Counted from the first letter of the stretch, positions 6,888 through 13,636 are shown. The stretch is 14,899 nt of DNA from Bacteroidota bacterium (GCA_030592465.1 JAUVJB010000047.1:1-14899); one strand, 5' to 3'. Numbers and translations are program-made. The notes: generated by a model from the sequence alone, not told the origin.

Positions 6888-9785
6888 ATGTTTAAAACAA
6901 AATTTACAATACTGTTTTTATTATTTATAAATAGCACCATTAATTTATCGGCAGCAATAAATCAAAACAAGATTGATAGTCTTGAAAATAAATTAAGAAA
7001 TGCTGTTGGTGATGATAGAACGCTGATTTTAAATGCTTTATCATACGAGTATTTGACAGTTTCGCCTGAAGCATCTTTAAAATATGCTAATCAAGGATTT
7101 TCTGCTGCAATTCGGTCAAATAATAAAAAGGAAAAGGCTAATGCTTTAAATAATATTGGTACTGCTTATTATTACTTAAATCAATTTGACAAAGCTATTA
7201 CTTATTACAATAGGTCGGTTGAAGTGAGTAAAAAGAAAAGAAATAAATCAGGCATTGCTGCTTCTTTAAGCTATATTGGAAATGTTTATTGGAAAACAAA
7301 CAATTACGATAAAGCGTTAAATTATTATCAACAAGCATTAAAAATCAGAAAAAAAATTAAAGATAAAAAGCTGATTGCTAATTCATTAAATAATATCGGG
7401 ATTGTTTACCGTGATTTAAGTGATTACGACAAAGCATTAGATTATTATTTGCAAGCATTAGAAATTAATTCAAAAATTAATGACAAAAAAGCCCTTGCTT
7501 ACTCGTTAAATAATGTTGCAGGAGTATATTGGAAATTAGGTGATTATGATAGAGCAATAGAAAATTATCAAAAATCATTAAAATTAAGACAGGAAATCGG
7601 ATATAAAAAAGACATTGCAAAATCATTAAATAATCTTGGTATTGTTTATAAAGATTTGAGTAATTACAAAAAATCTCTTGAATATCATATTAAATCATTA
7701 GCAATAAAAAATCAAATTGGTGATAGAAACGATATTGCATACTCATTAAACAATATTGGAAATGTTTACTGGAAACTGAATAATAACAAAAAAGCTCTTG
7801 AGTATTATTTTAAATCACTTAAAATAAGAGAAAATGTAGGAGATGAGATTGGGATAGCCAATTCACTTAACAATATTGGCATGGTTTATAAAAATCTTAA
7901 TAACTACGATAAAGCTATTGATTATTATCAAAAATCGTTAAAGATAAAGAATAATATCGGCAATAAACAAGCTATAGCATACACGTTAAATAATATTGGA
8001 AGTGTTTACTGGAAATTAAATAAATATGGCATTGCATTAGATTATTATATGAAAGCTCTAAAAATTCGTGAGCAGGTAGGGGATAAAAAGTATATTGCAG
8101 CTTCATTAAATAACATAGCAACTATTTATAAGGACTTAACTAATTATAAGAAATCAATAGACTATTATAGAAAAGCATTAAATATTTATAATGATATTGG
8201 AGATAAAATACTTATTGCCAGTTCTTTAAACAATATTGGAAGTGTTTACTGGACATCTGAAAAATATAACAAAGCATTAAATTATTATTTAAAAGCTTTA
8301 GAAATTCGTGAGCAGGTAGGAGACAAAAAATATATAGCACGGTCGTTAAATAATATTGGATTGATTTATCGAGATCTTGAAAAATACACTAAATCTTTAG
8401 AATATTACAAAAAATCATTACAAATTTATACTGATATAGGTGATAAAAAAGGCTATGCAAAAATTTTGAATAATATTGGTAATTATTATCATGAATTGAA
8501 CAATCCCTCTAATGCGTTAAATTATTATTTAAAATCACTTAAAATTAGACAACAAATTAATGATAAGAGTGGGATAGCAAACACATCGAAAAATATTGCA
8601 GAATTATATATCGACAATAAGAAATTTTTAAAAGCTTTGCCTTATTTAAAAAATGCAATTAAAATTGCCAATAGCATTAAAGAACAAGAATTAATGAAAA
8701 ATATTTGTTATGATTTTTTTGTTTTATACTCACACATAGGTAATTATAAAAAATCACTTGAATATTTTGAACTTTTTGCAAACCATAAAGACAGTATTTT
8801 TAATCAAGAAAACACAAAAAAAATTGCAGAGTTACAAATTCGATATGAAACTGATAAAAAAGAAAAAGAGATAAACATTCTAAAGCAAGAAAAACAAATT
8901 AAGGAATTAGAATTAAAATCGCAACGTAATTTCAGAAATTTTTTATTAATAAGCGTTGTTTTAATTATTTTTCTTTTGTTTCAACTTTATAAACGTTACA
9001 AATTAAAACAAAAACGTAACGATTTGTTAAGTGATGATAATGAACAGTTAATGCAAAAAAATAAAGAACTTCAGAACACAGAGAATGTCTTAAAAGAAGA
9101 TAATGTTGCCAAAGATAGACTTTTTTCAATTGTGGCTCACGATATAAAAAATCCTTTATCAGCTTTAATTTCGGTTAGTGAGTTTATGAATGATAATTTT
9201 AAGTCGATAGAAAAAGAACAATTATTACAATTTATTCAAGAGTTAAATAGGTCATCAAACCAATTGTATATTTTATTAGAGAATCTGATTAATTGGTCAA
9301 AATCGCAAATTGGCGGCATCACTCATAATCCTGCACGAAATGATTTGTTCGATATTATTGATGATTGTTTTGAGTTATTTAGGGTTAATGCTCAAATAAA
9401 AAAAATTAATCTTATTTCATCAATCCGACCAAAAACGTATGTGTTTGCCGATAAAGAGGTTGTTTCAACTATTATTAGAAATTTGGTTTCAAATGCAATT
9501 AAATTTACCGGTGAAAACGGTACTGTAAAAATAAGTGCCAATGATTTAGGAGCTAAATTAGAAATTGAAGTTGCCGATAACGGAATTGGAATGAGTGACT
9601 ATGAAATACAGAACCTGTTTAAAATTGATAAGCAAACTTTAAAAATTGGCACAGATGATGAAAAAGGTACAGGATTAGGACTCTATTTATGTAAAGAGCT
9701 GATTAAAAAGTCCGGTGGCGAAATATGGGTAGAAAGTGAATTAAATAAAGGTACAAAATTTATCTTTTCAGTTCGAAAATATTAG
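6888..9785 (+). CDS. Periplasmic TPR sensor histidine kinase (no receiver domain)
   Basis: The 965-residue protein has a signal peptide (1-23), about 15 TPR units (about 47-630, the first degenerate, strict 40-residue period), a transmission linker (about 640-680 with QIRYETDKKEKEI), one membrane span (683-700), a coiled coil (701-740), HisKA and HATPase_c. The H-box is SIVAHDIKNPLSAL with phospho-acceptor H751. The N-box NLVSNAIKF spans 866-873, with the ATP/Mg-binding Asn of N-boxes at N869. The G1 box is DNGIGM (897-902) and the G2 box GTGLGLYL (927-934), so the enzyme looks complete. It should autophosphorylate and pass phosphate to a response regulator encoded elsewhere, as neither a receiver nor a regulator gene is present. 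TPR and linker are paralogous to the SpoIIE protein at 228-2930. Two TPR blocks 240 bp apart are almost identical, a sign of recent internal duplication. It is preceded by heptamer arrays and flanked, with the next gene, by 43-bp direct repeats. Confidence 0.93.
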   Translation: MFKTKFTILFLLFINSTINLSAAINQNKIDSLENKLRNAVGDDRTLILNALSYEYLTVSPEASLKYANQGFSAAIRSNNKKEKANALNNIGTAYYYLNQFDKAITYYNRSVEVSKKKRNKSGIAASLSYIGNVYWKTNNYDKALNYYQQALKIRKKIKDKKLIANSLNNIGIVYRDLSDYDKALDYYLQALEINSKINDKKALAYSLNNVAGVYWKLGDYDRAIENYQKSLKLRQEIGYKKDIAKSLNNLGIVYKDLSNYKKSLEYHIKSLAIKNQIGDRNDIAYSLNNIGNVYWKLNNNKKALEYYFKSLKIRENVGDEIGIANSLNNIGMVYKNLNNYDKAIDYYQKSLKIKNNIGNKQAIAYTLNNIGSVYWKLNKYGIALDYYMKALKIREQVGDKKYIAASLNNIATIYKDLTNYKKSIDYYRKALNIYNDIGDKILIASSLNNIGSVYWTSEKYNKALNYYLKALEIREQVGDKKYIARSLNNIGLIYRDLEKYTKSLEYYKKSLQIYTDIGDKKGYAKILNNIGNYYHELNNPSNALNYYLKSLKIRQQINDKSGIANTSKNIAELYIDNKKFLKALPYLKNAIKIANSIKEQELMKNICYDFFVLYSHIGNYKKSLEYFELFANHKDSIFNQENTKKIAELQIRYETDKKEKEINILKQEKQIKELELKSQRNFRNFLLISVVLIIFLLFQLYKRYKLKQKRNDLLSDDNEQLMQKNKELQNTENVLKEDNVAKDRLFSIVAHDIKNPLSALISVSEFMNDNFKSIEKEQLLQFIQELNRSSNQLYILLENLINWSKSQIGGITHNPARNDLFDIIDDCFELFRVNAQIKKINLISSIRPKTYVFADKEVVSTIIRNLVSNAIKFTGENGTVKISANDLGAKLEIEVADNGIGMSDYEIQNLFKIDKQTLKIGTDDEKGTGLGLYLCKELIKKSGGEIWVESELNKGTKFIFSVRKY

Positions 9786-9796
9786 TTATTTTGTTC

Positions 9797-9826
9797 TTGA
9801 TAATATTAAAATTCAATGTAAATTTG
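9797..9826 (+). promoter_or_regulatory. Candidate Bacteroidota-type promoter of the short TPR gene
   Basis: TTG (9797-9799), a 19-bp spacer and TAAATTTG (9819-9826) match the TTG / TAnnTTTG pattern known for the primary sigma factor of Bacteroidota. Transcription would begin a few bases downstream, giving a leader of roughly 25 nt to the ATG at 9858. This suggests the gene can be transcribed separately from the histidine kinase upstream. Confidence 0.5.
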
Positions 9827-9857
9827 TAGTAAATGTAAATTTTGAAAAATAATAGAT

Positions 9858-11204
9858 ATGAATATTTTAAAAATTTTAATCTTAACATTTATTGTTTTAG
9901 TCATAAATAATTTTTTGTATGCAAACAATGGTTTTGAAAATGATAATATTGATAAAAAAGTAAAATCAATAGCAGATACTAATAAAGCAGGATTTTTTAA
10001 TGAAATTGCGCATAAAAATCTTTCTGTTTCACAAGATACAACCATTAAATATGCATCTATTGCTTTAAAATATGCACGTGAATATAATAATGAAAAAGAA
10101 GAAGCAAATGCTTTAAACTATCTCGGAATAGCATTTTATAATAAAAATGATAATGAAAGAGCACTTAATTATTATCAAAAAGCATTGAAACAAACTCTCA
10201 AATTAGGAGTTAAGGAAGATATAGCAAATTTAATGCAAAAAATTGGTATTGTGTATTATAATTTAAACGACTTTAAAATATCTCTTTTATATTTTCAACA
10301 AACATTAAATATTTATAATAGCTTAGGTTATAAAAATAAGCAAGCACAAATATTAAACAATATTGCCGATATTTATTTTTATTGGGAAAATTATAATAAA
10401 GCTGATGAAAATTATAATAAAGCTTTAGATATTTTCAAAGCACTTGATAATAAACAAGAAATTGCAAATTCCTTTTTTCAAATTGGTAATGTTTTTCAAG
10501 CAGCAAAAAAATACGACGAAGCTCTTGAGTATTTCGACTATTCATATAAAATATATAAGGAATTAAATGATAAAAAAGAATTAATAAAATTGCTTAATAA
10601 AATTGGAGAGGCATATAAATTTCAGGGCAAATTTAATAAAGCCTTAAGTTATTATAAAAGAGCTTTTTTAATTCAAGAAAAAGTAGGTAATAAAATTGAA
10701 TATGCAATATCTCTGAACAGTATGGGAAATGTTTACAAAGAGTTGAAACTGTATAATAAAGCTTTGGAATATTATAATAGAAGTCTTGAAATTGTCAAAG
10801 AATCTGATATGCAGATTACTATTATGGATAATTATAAGGCTTTATATGATATTTACTATATTACCGATAAATCTAAAAAAGCTCTTGAATATTATCAAAA
10901 ATATGTAATAGTAAAAGATTCCGTATTTAATATTAAAAAATCAAAAGCTATAGTTAGAGACCTGACTGAAAGCAAATTGATACAAAGTGAAAAAGAAGTA
11001 CAATTATTAAATAAAGAAAAAGAATTATTTTTACTAAAAATTGAAAAACAAAATATTATTATTTACTCAGGAGTTATTATATTTATAATTGTTATCATAT
11101 TTCTAATCTTTTTAGTTATTATTTATAGAAAGAAAAAAAATGCATATAAGATTATTAAAGAAAAAGAAGAAAAAATTAAGCAACTTGAAATGCAAATAAA
11201 GTAA
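9858..11204 (+). CDS. Short TPR membrane protein lacking an output domain
   Basis: The 448-residue protein has a signal peptide (1-22, ending LYA-N), a degenerate first repeat and about seven further 40-residue TPRs (about 45-350), a transmission segment (about 350-398), one strong membrane span (400-423), and only about 25 cytoplasmic, mostly charged residues (RKKKNAYKIIKEKEEK...). Its N-terminus aligns with that of the TPR histidine kinase (LSVSQDTTIKYA versus LTVSPEASLKYA) and the KDSVFN linker matches KDSIFN, so it is a paralogue. It stops where the siblings continue into coiled coil and catalytic domain; no continuation appears in the other frames before the repeat at 11230. It may be a hetero-oligomer partner, a decoy, or a 3'-truncated remnant. 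The open frame, signal peptide and promoter argue that it is expressed. Confidence 0.88.
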   Translation: MNILKILILTFIVLVINNFLYANNGFENDNIDKKVKSIADTNKAGFFNEIAHKNLSVSQDTTIKYASIALKYAREYNNEKEEANALNYLGIAFYNKNDNERALNYYQKALKQTLKLGVKEDIANLMQKIGIVYYNLNDFKISLLYFQQTLNIYNSLGYKNKQAQILNNIADIYFYWENYNKADENYNKALDIFKALDNKQEIANSFFQIGNVFQAAKKYDEALEYFDYSYKIYKELNDKKELIKLLNKIGEAYKFQGKFNKALSYYKRAFLIQEKVGNKIEYAISLNSMGNVYKELKLYNKALEYYNRSLEIVKESDMQITIMDNYKALYDIYYITDKSKKALEYYQKYVIVKDSVFNIKKSKAIVRDLTESKLIQSEKEVQLLNKEKELFLLKIEKQNIIIYSGVIIFIIVIIFLIFLVIIYRKKKNAYKIIKEKEEKIKQLEMQIK

Positions 11205-11229
11205 ACATTCAAAAAGATAATAATCTATG

Positions 11230-11329
11230 GTTTAATGTTCAATGTTCAATGTTTAAAAAACCTGTCAGAGTGCGAAGCTCCTGACAGAGTTTGAGGTTTA
11301 CTTTTAGGGTTTAAAGTTTAATGTTCAAA
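11230..11329. repeat. Composite repeat: heptamer array plus 43-bp hairpin, copy 2
   Basis: GTTTAAT, GTTCAAT, GTTCAAT and GTTTAAA (11230-11257) lead into the second perfect copy of the 43-bp hairpin repeat (11252-11294). After it come GTTTGAG (11289-11295), GTTTACT, a 6-bp slip, GTTTAAA, GTTTAAT and GTTCAAA (11309-11329). The layout matches the copy at 6710-6831 with more divergence in the heptamers. It lies 25 bp after the short TPR gene and about 107 bp before panB. Confidence 0.8.
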
Positions 11330-11341
11330 CAACCCTTGGTT

Positions 11342-11349
11342 TAAATTTG
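11342..11349 (+). promoter_or_regulatory. Possible -7 element for panB
   Basis: TAAATTTG fits the Bacteroidota TAnnTTTG -7 box and would give a leader of about 80 nt before the panB ATG at 11436. No TTG lies at the expected distance upstream, so this is weak. Confidence 0.25.
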
Positions 11350-11435
11350 TAATGTTAACAGGAATAATAAGATATAACAAGATAATAATTTAATTTGGAT
11401 TAATTCGTGGACAAACAATTCAACAATAAAAAAAG

Positions 11436-12251
11436 ATGGCATTACAATCAAATATAAAAGTAGTAACAACTCACATTTTAAATGAGATGAAACTAAGAGG
11501 TGTAAAAATCTCAATGTTAACAGCTTATGATTATTCAATGGCTCGTATTATTGACCAAGCAGGTATTGATGTAATTCTAGTAGGAGATTCTGCCTCAAAT
11601 GTTATGGCAGGTTTTCAATCAACTTTACCAATTACCTTAGACCACATGATATATCATGCCTCATCTGTAGTGCGTGCAGTGAACAGGGCTTTAGTTGTTG
11701 TTGATTTGCCTTTTGGAACTTATCAAGGTAATTCTAAAGAGGCTTTAGCTTCGTCAATTCGAATTATGAAAGAAACCGGTGCTCATGCTGTTAAGTTAGA
11801 AGGTGGTGAAGAAGTTAAAGAATCTGTAATGCGAATTCTTTCTGCAGGCATTCCTGTTATGGGACACCTCGGATTAACACCTCAATCAATTCATAAATTC
11901 GGTACTTATGTTGTGCGTGCCCGCGAAAAAGATGAGGCTGAAAAACTTGTTAAAGATGCTCATATTTTAGAAGATATTGGATGCTTTGCAATTGTGATTG
12001 AAAAAATACCTGCTAAGTTGGCTGCTCGTGTTGCTAAAGAAGTTCACATTCCGATTATTGGTATTGGAGCCGGACATGAGGTTGATGGTCAAGTTCTTGT
12101 TCTTCACGATATGCTAGGTATTACTCAAAAATTTTCACCCCGTTTTTTACGTCGATATCATAATCTTTCTGAAGAAATTACAGGTGCTGTGAAAAATTAT
12201 ATTGCCGATGTCAAAAATGTTGATTTCCCTAACGATAAAGAGCAGTATTAG
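11436..12251 (+). CDS. panB: 3-methyl-2-oxobutanoate hydroxymethyltransferase (ketopantoate hydroxymethyltransferase)
   Basis: PanB transfers a hydroxymethyl group from 5,10-methylenetetrahydrofolate to 2-oxoisovalerate to give ketopantoate, the first committed step of pantothenate/coenzyme A synthesis, in the cytoplasm (EC 2.1.2.11). The 271 residues match the family's usual 260-280 and cover the whole TIM barrel. Motifs seen: LVGDSASN with D51, STLPITLDHMIYH (62-74), VVDLPFGTYQ with D90, AVKLEGG with K120 and E122, PVMGHLGLTPQS (140-151), IEKIPAKLA with E189, and GIGAGHEVDGQVLV (209-222). By homology D51, D90 and E122 bind Mg2+ and E189 is the catalytic base. The gene stands alone: no panC, panD or panE adjoins it. 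Its sequence is less A/T-extreme than the TPR genes, as expected for a conserved enzyme. Confidence 0.96.
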   Translation: MALQSNIKVVTTHILNEMKLRGVKISMLTAYDYSMARIIDQAGIDVILVGDSASNVMAGFQSTLPITLDHMIYHASSVVRAVNRALVVVDLPFGTYQGNSKEALASSIRIMKETGAHAVKLEGGEEVKESVMRILSAGIPVMGHLGLTPQSIHKFGTYVVRAREKDEAEKLVKDAHILEDIGCFAIVIEKIPAKLAARVAKEVHIPIIGIGAGHEVDGQVLVLHDMLGITQKFSPRFLRRYHNLSEEITGAVKNYIADVKNVDFPNDKEQY

Positions 12252-12280
12252 ATTTATACTTTGTGCCGTTATATTTTGCA

Positions 12281-12303
12281 CTTCGGCAAGCTCAGTAGAG
12301 CCG
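12281..12303. repeat. Small inverted repeat after panB (CTTCGGCAAGCTC type)
   Basis: GCTC (12290-12293) and GAGC (12298-12301) form a stem around AGTA; alternatively CGGC (12284-12287) pairs with GCCG (12300-12303). It begins 30 bp after the panB stop and resembles CTTCGRCAAGCTCAGT-type intergenic repeats familiar from Bacteroidota genomes. It has no following T-run, so it is not a convincing terminator. Confidence 0.5.
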
Positions 12304-12323
12304 TAATGTAATTTGCCTGCCTT

Positions 12324-12400
12324 GTGAAATTGTTTACCAAGTGAAATGTTTACCAAATGAAATGCGAAGCATATTTCATAATGGCGAAGCAATATTTCAC
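12324..12400. repeat. Nested palindromic REP-like cluster (GTGAAAT / ATTTCAC)
   Basis: Three direct copies of RTGAAAT (12324-12330, 12341-12347, 12357-12363) are separated by nearly identical GTTTACCAA spacers. They are followed by two inverted copies, ATTTCAT (12373-12379) and ATTTCAC (12394-12400). The inner pair forms a 7-bp stem and the outer pair another 7-bp stem enclosing it. GCGAAGC occurs at the inner tip (12364-12370) and again at 12384-12390. No transposase or RAYT gene is in the window. Confidence 0.75.
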
Positions 12401-12415
12401 GGGGTTATTTAGGTG

Positions 12416-12448
12416 TTTACTGACAATTTACTGACAATTTACTGACTA
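12416..12448. repeat. Three-copy 11-bp tandem repeat
   Basis: TTTACTGACAA at 12416-12426 and 12427-12437 is perfect; the third copy, TTTACTGACTA (12438-12448), has one change. The 11-bp period is close to one DNA turn. It lies 84 bp before the MntA start; it might be a protein-binding array or simply slippage product. Confidence 0.75.
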
Positions 12449-12503
12449 TTAATCAATATGTTTAAATTATAACCGAGTTAAGTATATTTAGTCGTTACCT
12501 GCG

Positions 12504-12523
12504 TATGGTCGATATTTGCCATA
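12504..12523. promoter_or_regulatory. Possible operator of the MntA-HepT pair
   Basis: TATGG (12504-12508) and CCATA (12519-12523) form an inverted repeat with a 10-bp spacer, ending 9 bp before the MntA start codon. Toxin-antitoxin operons are often autoregulated at such sites, so an operator is a reasonable guess, but the arms are short. Confidence 0.3.
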
Positions 12524-12532
12524 AGCGTAAAA

Positions 12533-12868
12533 ATGATTAACTTTGAAAAAAAAAGCATTATGCAAAAGATTCTTGAAAATAAAATAGTTGATTTAAAAAA
12601 TATTTGCTTGTCATTGGGGGTAAAAAGAATTTATGCTTTTGGATCTGTTGTTTCAGATAAATTTAGAGATGACAGTGATATTGATTTTTTGATTTCATTC
12701 GTAGAAAACCTCTCAATTGAACAATATACTGATAATTATTTTGCACTTCAATATAAATTACGGGACTTGTTTAAAAGGGAAATAGATATTGTTACCGAAA
12801 GAACTTTATCAAATCCTTATTTTATTGAAAGTATTAACGAAACAAAAGAATTGATTTATGAAGCGTGA
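12533..12868 (+). CDS. mntA: MntA-type nucleotidyltransferase antitoxin
   Basis: This 111-residue minimal nucleotidyltransferase carries the exact GSX10DXD signature: G37-S38, then D49 and D51 in SDIDF, with a third acidic residue D85 in EIDIV. In characterised MntA-HepT systems the antitoxin transfers AMP units to a tyrosine beside the HepT active site and so silences the toxin. It overlaps the HEPN gene by 11 bp, the usual translationally coupled order. The annotated Met1 gives 111 residues; Met10 (codon at 12560) is an alternative that would still keep the whole domain. A short inverted repeat lies just upstream of the start. Confidence 0.9.
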   Translation: MINFEKKSIMQKILENKIVDLKNICLSLGVKRIYAFGSVVSDKFRDDSDIDFLISFVENLSIEQYTDNYFALQYKLRDLFKREIDIVTERTLSNPYFIESINETKELIYEA

Positions 12869-13196
12869 GATTAAAAAACACCTTTTTGATATAAAAACGT
12901 CAATAGACTCAATAAATGATTATTTGGGAGAAAATAAATTTTTTTTTGAATATCAGGAAGATAAACTTTTGCGAAGGGGAATTGAGCGAGAGATTGAGAT
13001 AATCGGAGAGGCCACAAACAGAATTTTCAAAATAGATCCTAATATCCATATTGAAAATGCAAGACAAATTGTTGATACTCGGAATTGGGTTATACATGGA
13101 TATGATAAGGTTGATGATGTTGTGATTTGGGGGATAGTTTCAAATCATTTGCCAAAATTAAAAAAAGAAATTGAAGAATTATTAGAAAAAGAATAA
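12858..13196 (+). CDS. hepT: HepT-type HEPN (DUF86) RNase toxin
   Basis: The 112-residue, largely helical protein has the HEPN ribonuclease motif RX4HXY as R75-NWVI-H80-G-Y82, together with the family-typical RGIEREIEIIGEA segment (40-52). R75 and H80 should form the metal-independent RNase site in a dimer. Y82 is the expected target for AMP addition by the neighbouring MntA. All key residues are present, so the toxin looks functional. Its ATG lies inside the last codons of mntA (11-bp overlap). RNA target is not predictable here; characterised homologues cut mRNA or tRNA. Confidence 0.9.
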   Translation: MKREIKKHLFDIKTSIDSINDYLGENKFFFEYQEDKLLRRGIEREIEIIGEATNRIFKIDPNIHIENARQIVDTRNWVIHGYDKVDDVVIWGIVSNHLPKLKKEIEELLEKE

Positions 13197-13202
13197 TGCC
13201 AT

Positions 13203-13262
13203 CAGGCAATAAAGTATAAAAAAAATAAGCGAACCAGAAGTAATATCAGGGCTTGTTGCCTG
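13203..13262. repeat. Long-range inverted repeat downstream of hepT
   Basis: CAGGCAATAA (13203-13212) pairs with TTGTTGCCTG (13253-13262) over 10 bp with one T-G wobble, enclosing a 40-nt spacer. It starts 6 bp after the hepT stop and could cap the 3' end of the mntA-hepT transcript, although no T-run follows directly. It lies within a 206-bp gene-free gap that also contains the repeats at 13264-13294. Confidence 0.45.
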
Positions 13263-13263
13263 C

Positions 13264-13294
13264 TTCAAGCTAACTTGAAAGATAAGAGTTTCAA
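13264..13294. repeat. Two overlapping, mutually exclusive small hairpins
   Basis: TTCAAG (13264-13269) can pair with CTTGAA (13274-13279) across CTAA. The overlapping TTGAAA (13275-13280) can instead pair with TTTCAA (13289-13294). Both stems are perfect but only 6 bp, so the alternation may be fortuitous. Confidence 0.35.
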
Positions 13295-13377
13295 AATTCC
13301 TATATTTTTATATACTAACCGAATACTTGTAAGTAAAATAATAATAAAAACAATTTTAAAAGCAACATTCGATTGCA

Positions 13378-13385
13378 TATCTTTG
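13378..13385 (+). promoter_or_regulatory. Candidate -7 box of the second toxin-antitoxin operon
   Basis: TATCTTTG matches TAnnTTTG and ends 17 bp before the antitoxin ATG at 13403, so the leader would be very short. No clear TTG is found 17-23 bp further upstream. Confidence 0.4.
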
Positions 13386-13402
13386 TTAAAAAATAATTAA
13401 CT

Positions 13403-13636
13403 ATGCAAACAATACGATTAAGAGTTAATGATAAAGTTTATAAATACTTAATGTGGTTTCTAAGTAAATTTAATAAAGAAGAGATTCAGATAATTGAAGA
13501 AAATAGAGAATTCATTTCAGTTAAAGACTATTTATCTAAGGAATTAATAAAGGTTGATAAAGGAACTATTGAGTATTTTGATTTTGATGAGTTAGATAAT
13601 GACTTAGAGAATACAATAAGAAAATATGAAGCTTAA
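13403..13636 (+). CDS. Putative antitoxin of a RelE/ParE-type pair
   Basis: This 77-residue acidic protein has an N-terminal strand-like stretch (QTIRLRVNDKVYKYLMWFLSK), a charged middle (KEEIQIIEEN) and an acidic tail (DFDELDNDLENTIRKYEA). It resembles small proteins that precede RelE/ParE toxins in Bacteroidota, and no classical DNA-binding domain is obvious. Its last codons overlap the toxin start by 11 bp, the same junction as in the mntA-hepT operon. Assignment rests mainly on this position and general resemblance. If the toxin is dead the antitoxin may be a relic or may protect against related toxins elsewhere. Confidence 0.75.
   Translation: MQTIRLRVNDKVYKYLMWFLSKFNKEEIQIIEENREFISVKDYLSKELIKVDKGTIEYFDFDELDNDLENTIRKYEA

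Noticed and set aside
9806..10045. Minus-strand open frame of 79 codons over the start of the short TPR gene
   Set aside because: It is a shadow of the + strand gene, whose signal peptide, promoter match and paralogy are clear.
12147..12392. Minus-strand open frame of 81 codons overlapping the panB end
   Set aside because: It lies opposite conserved panB codons and the palindromic repeats and has no recognisable protein features.
12511..12518. GATATTTG before mntA as a -7 promoter box
   Set aside because: It is one base short of TAnnTTTG and no TTG is placed properly upstream.
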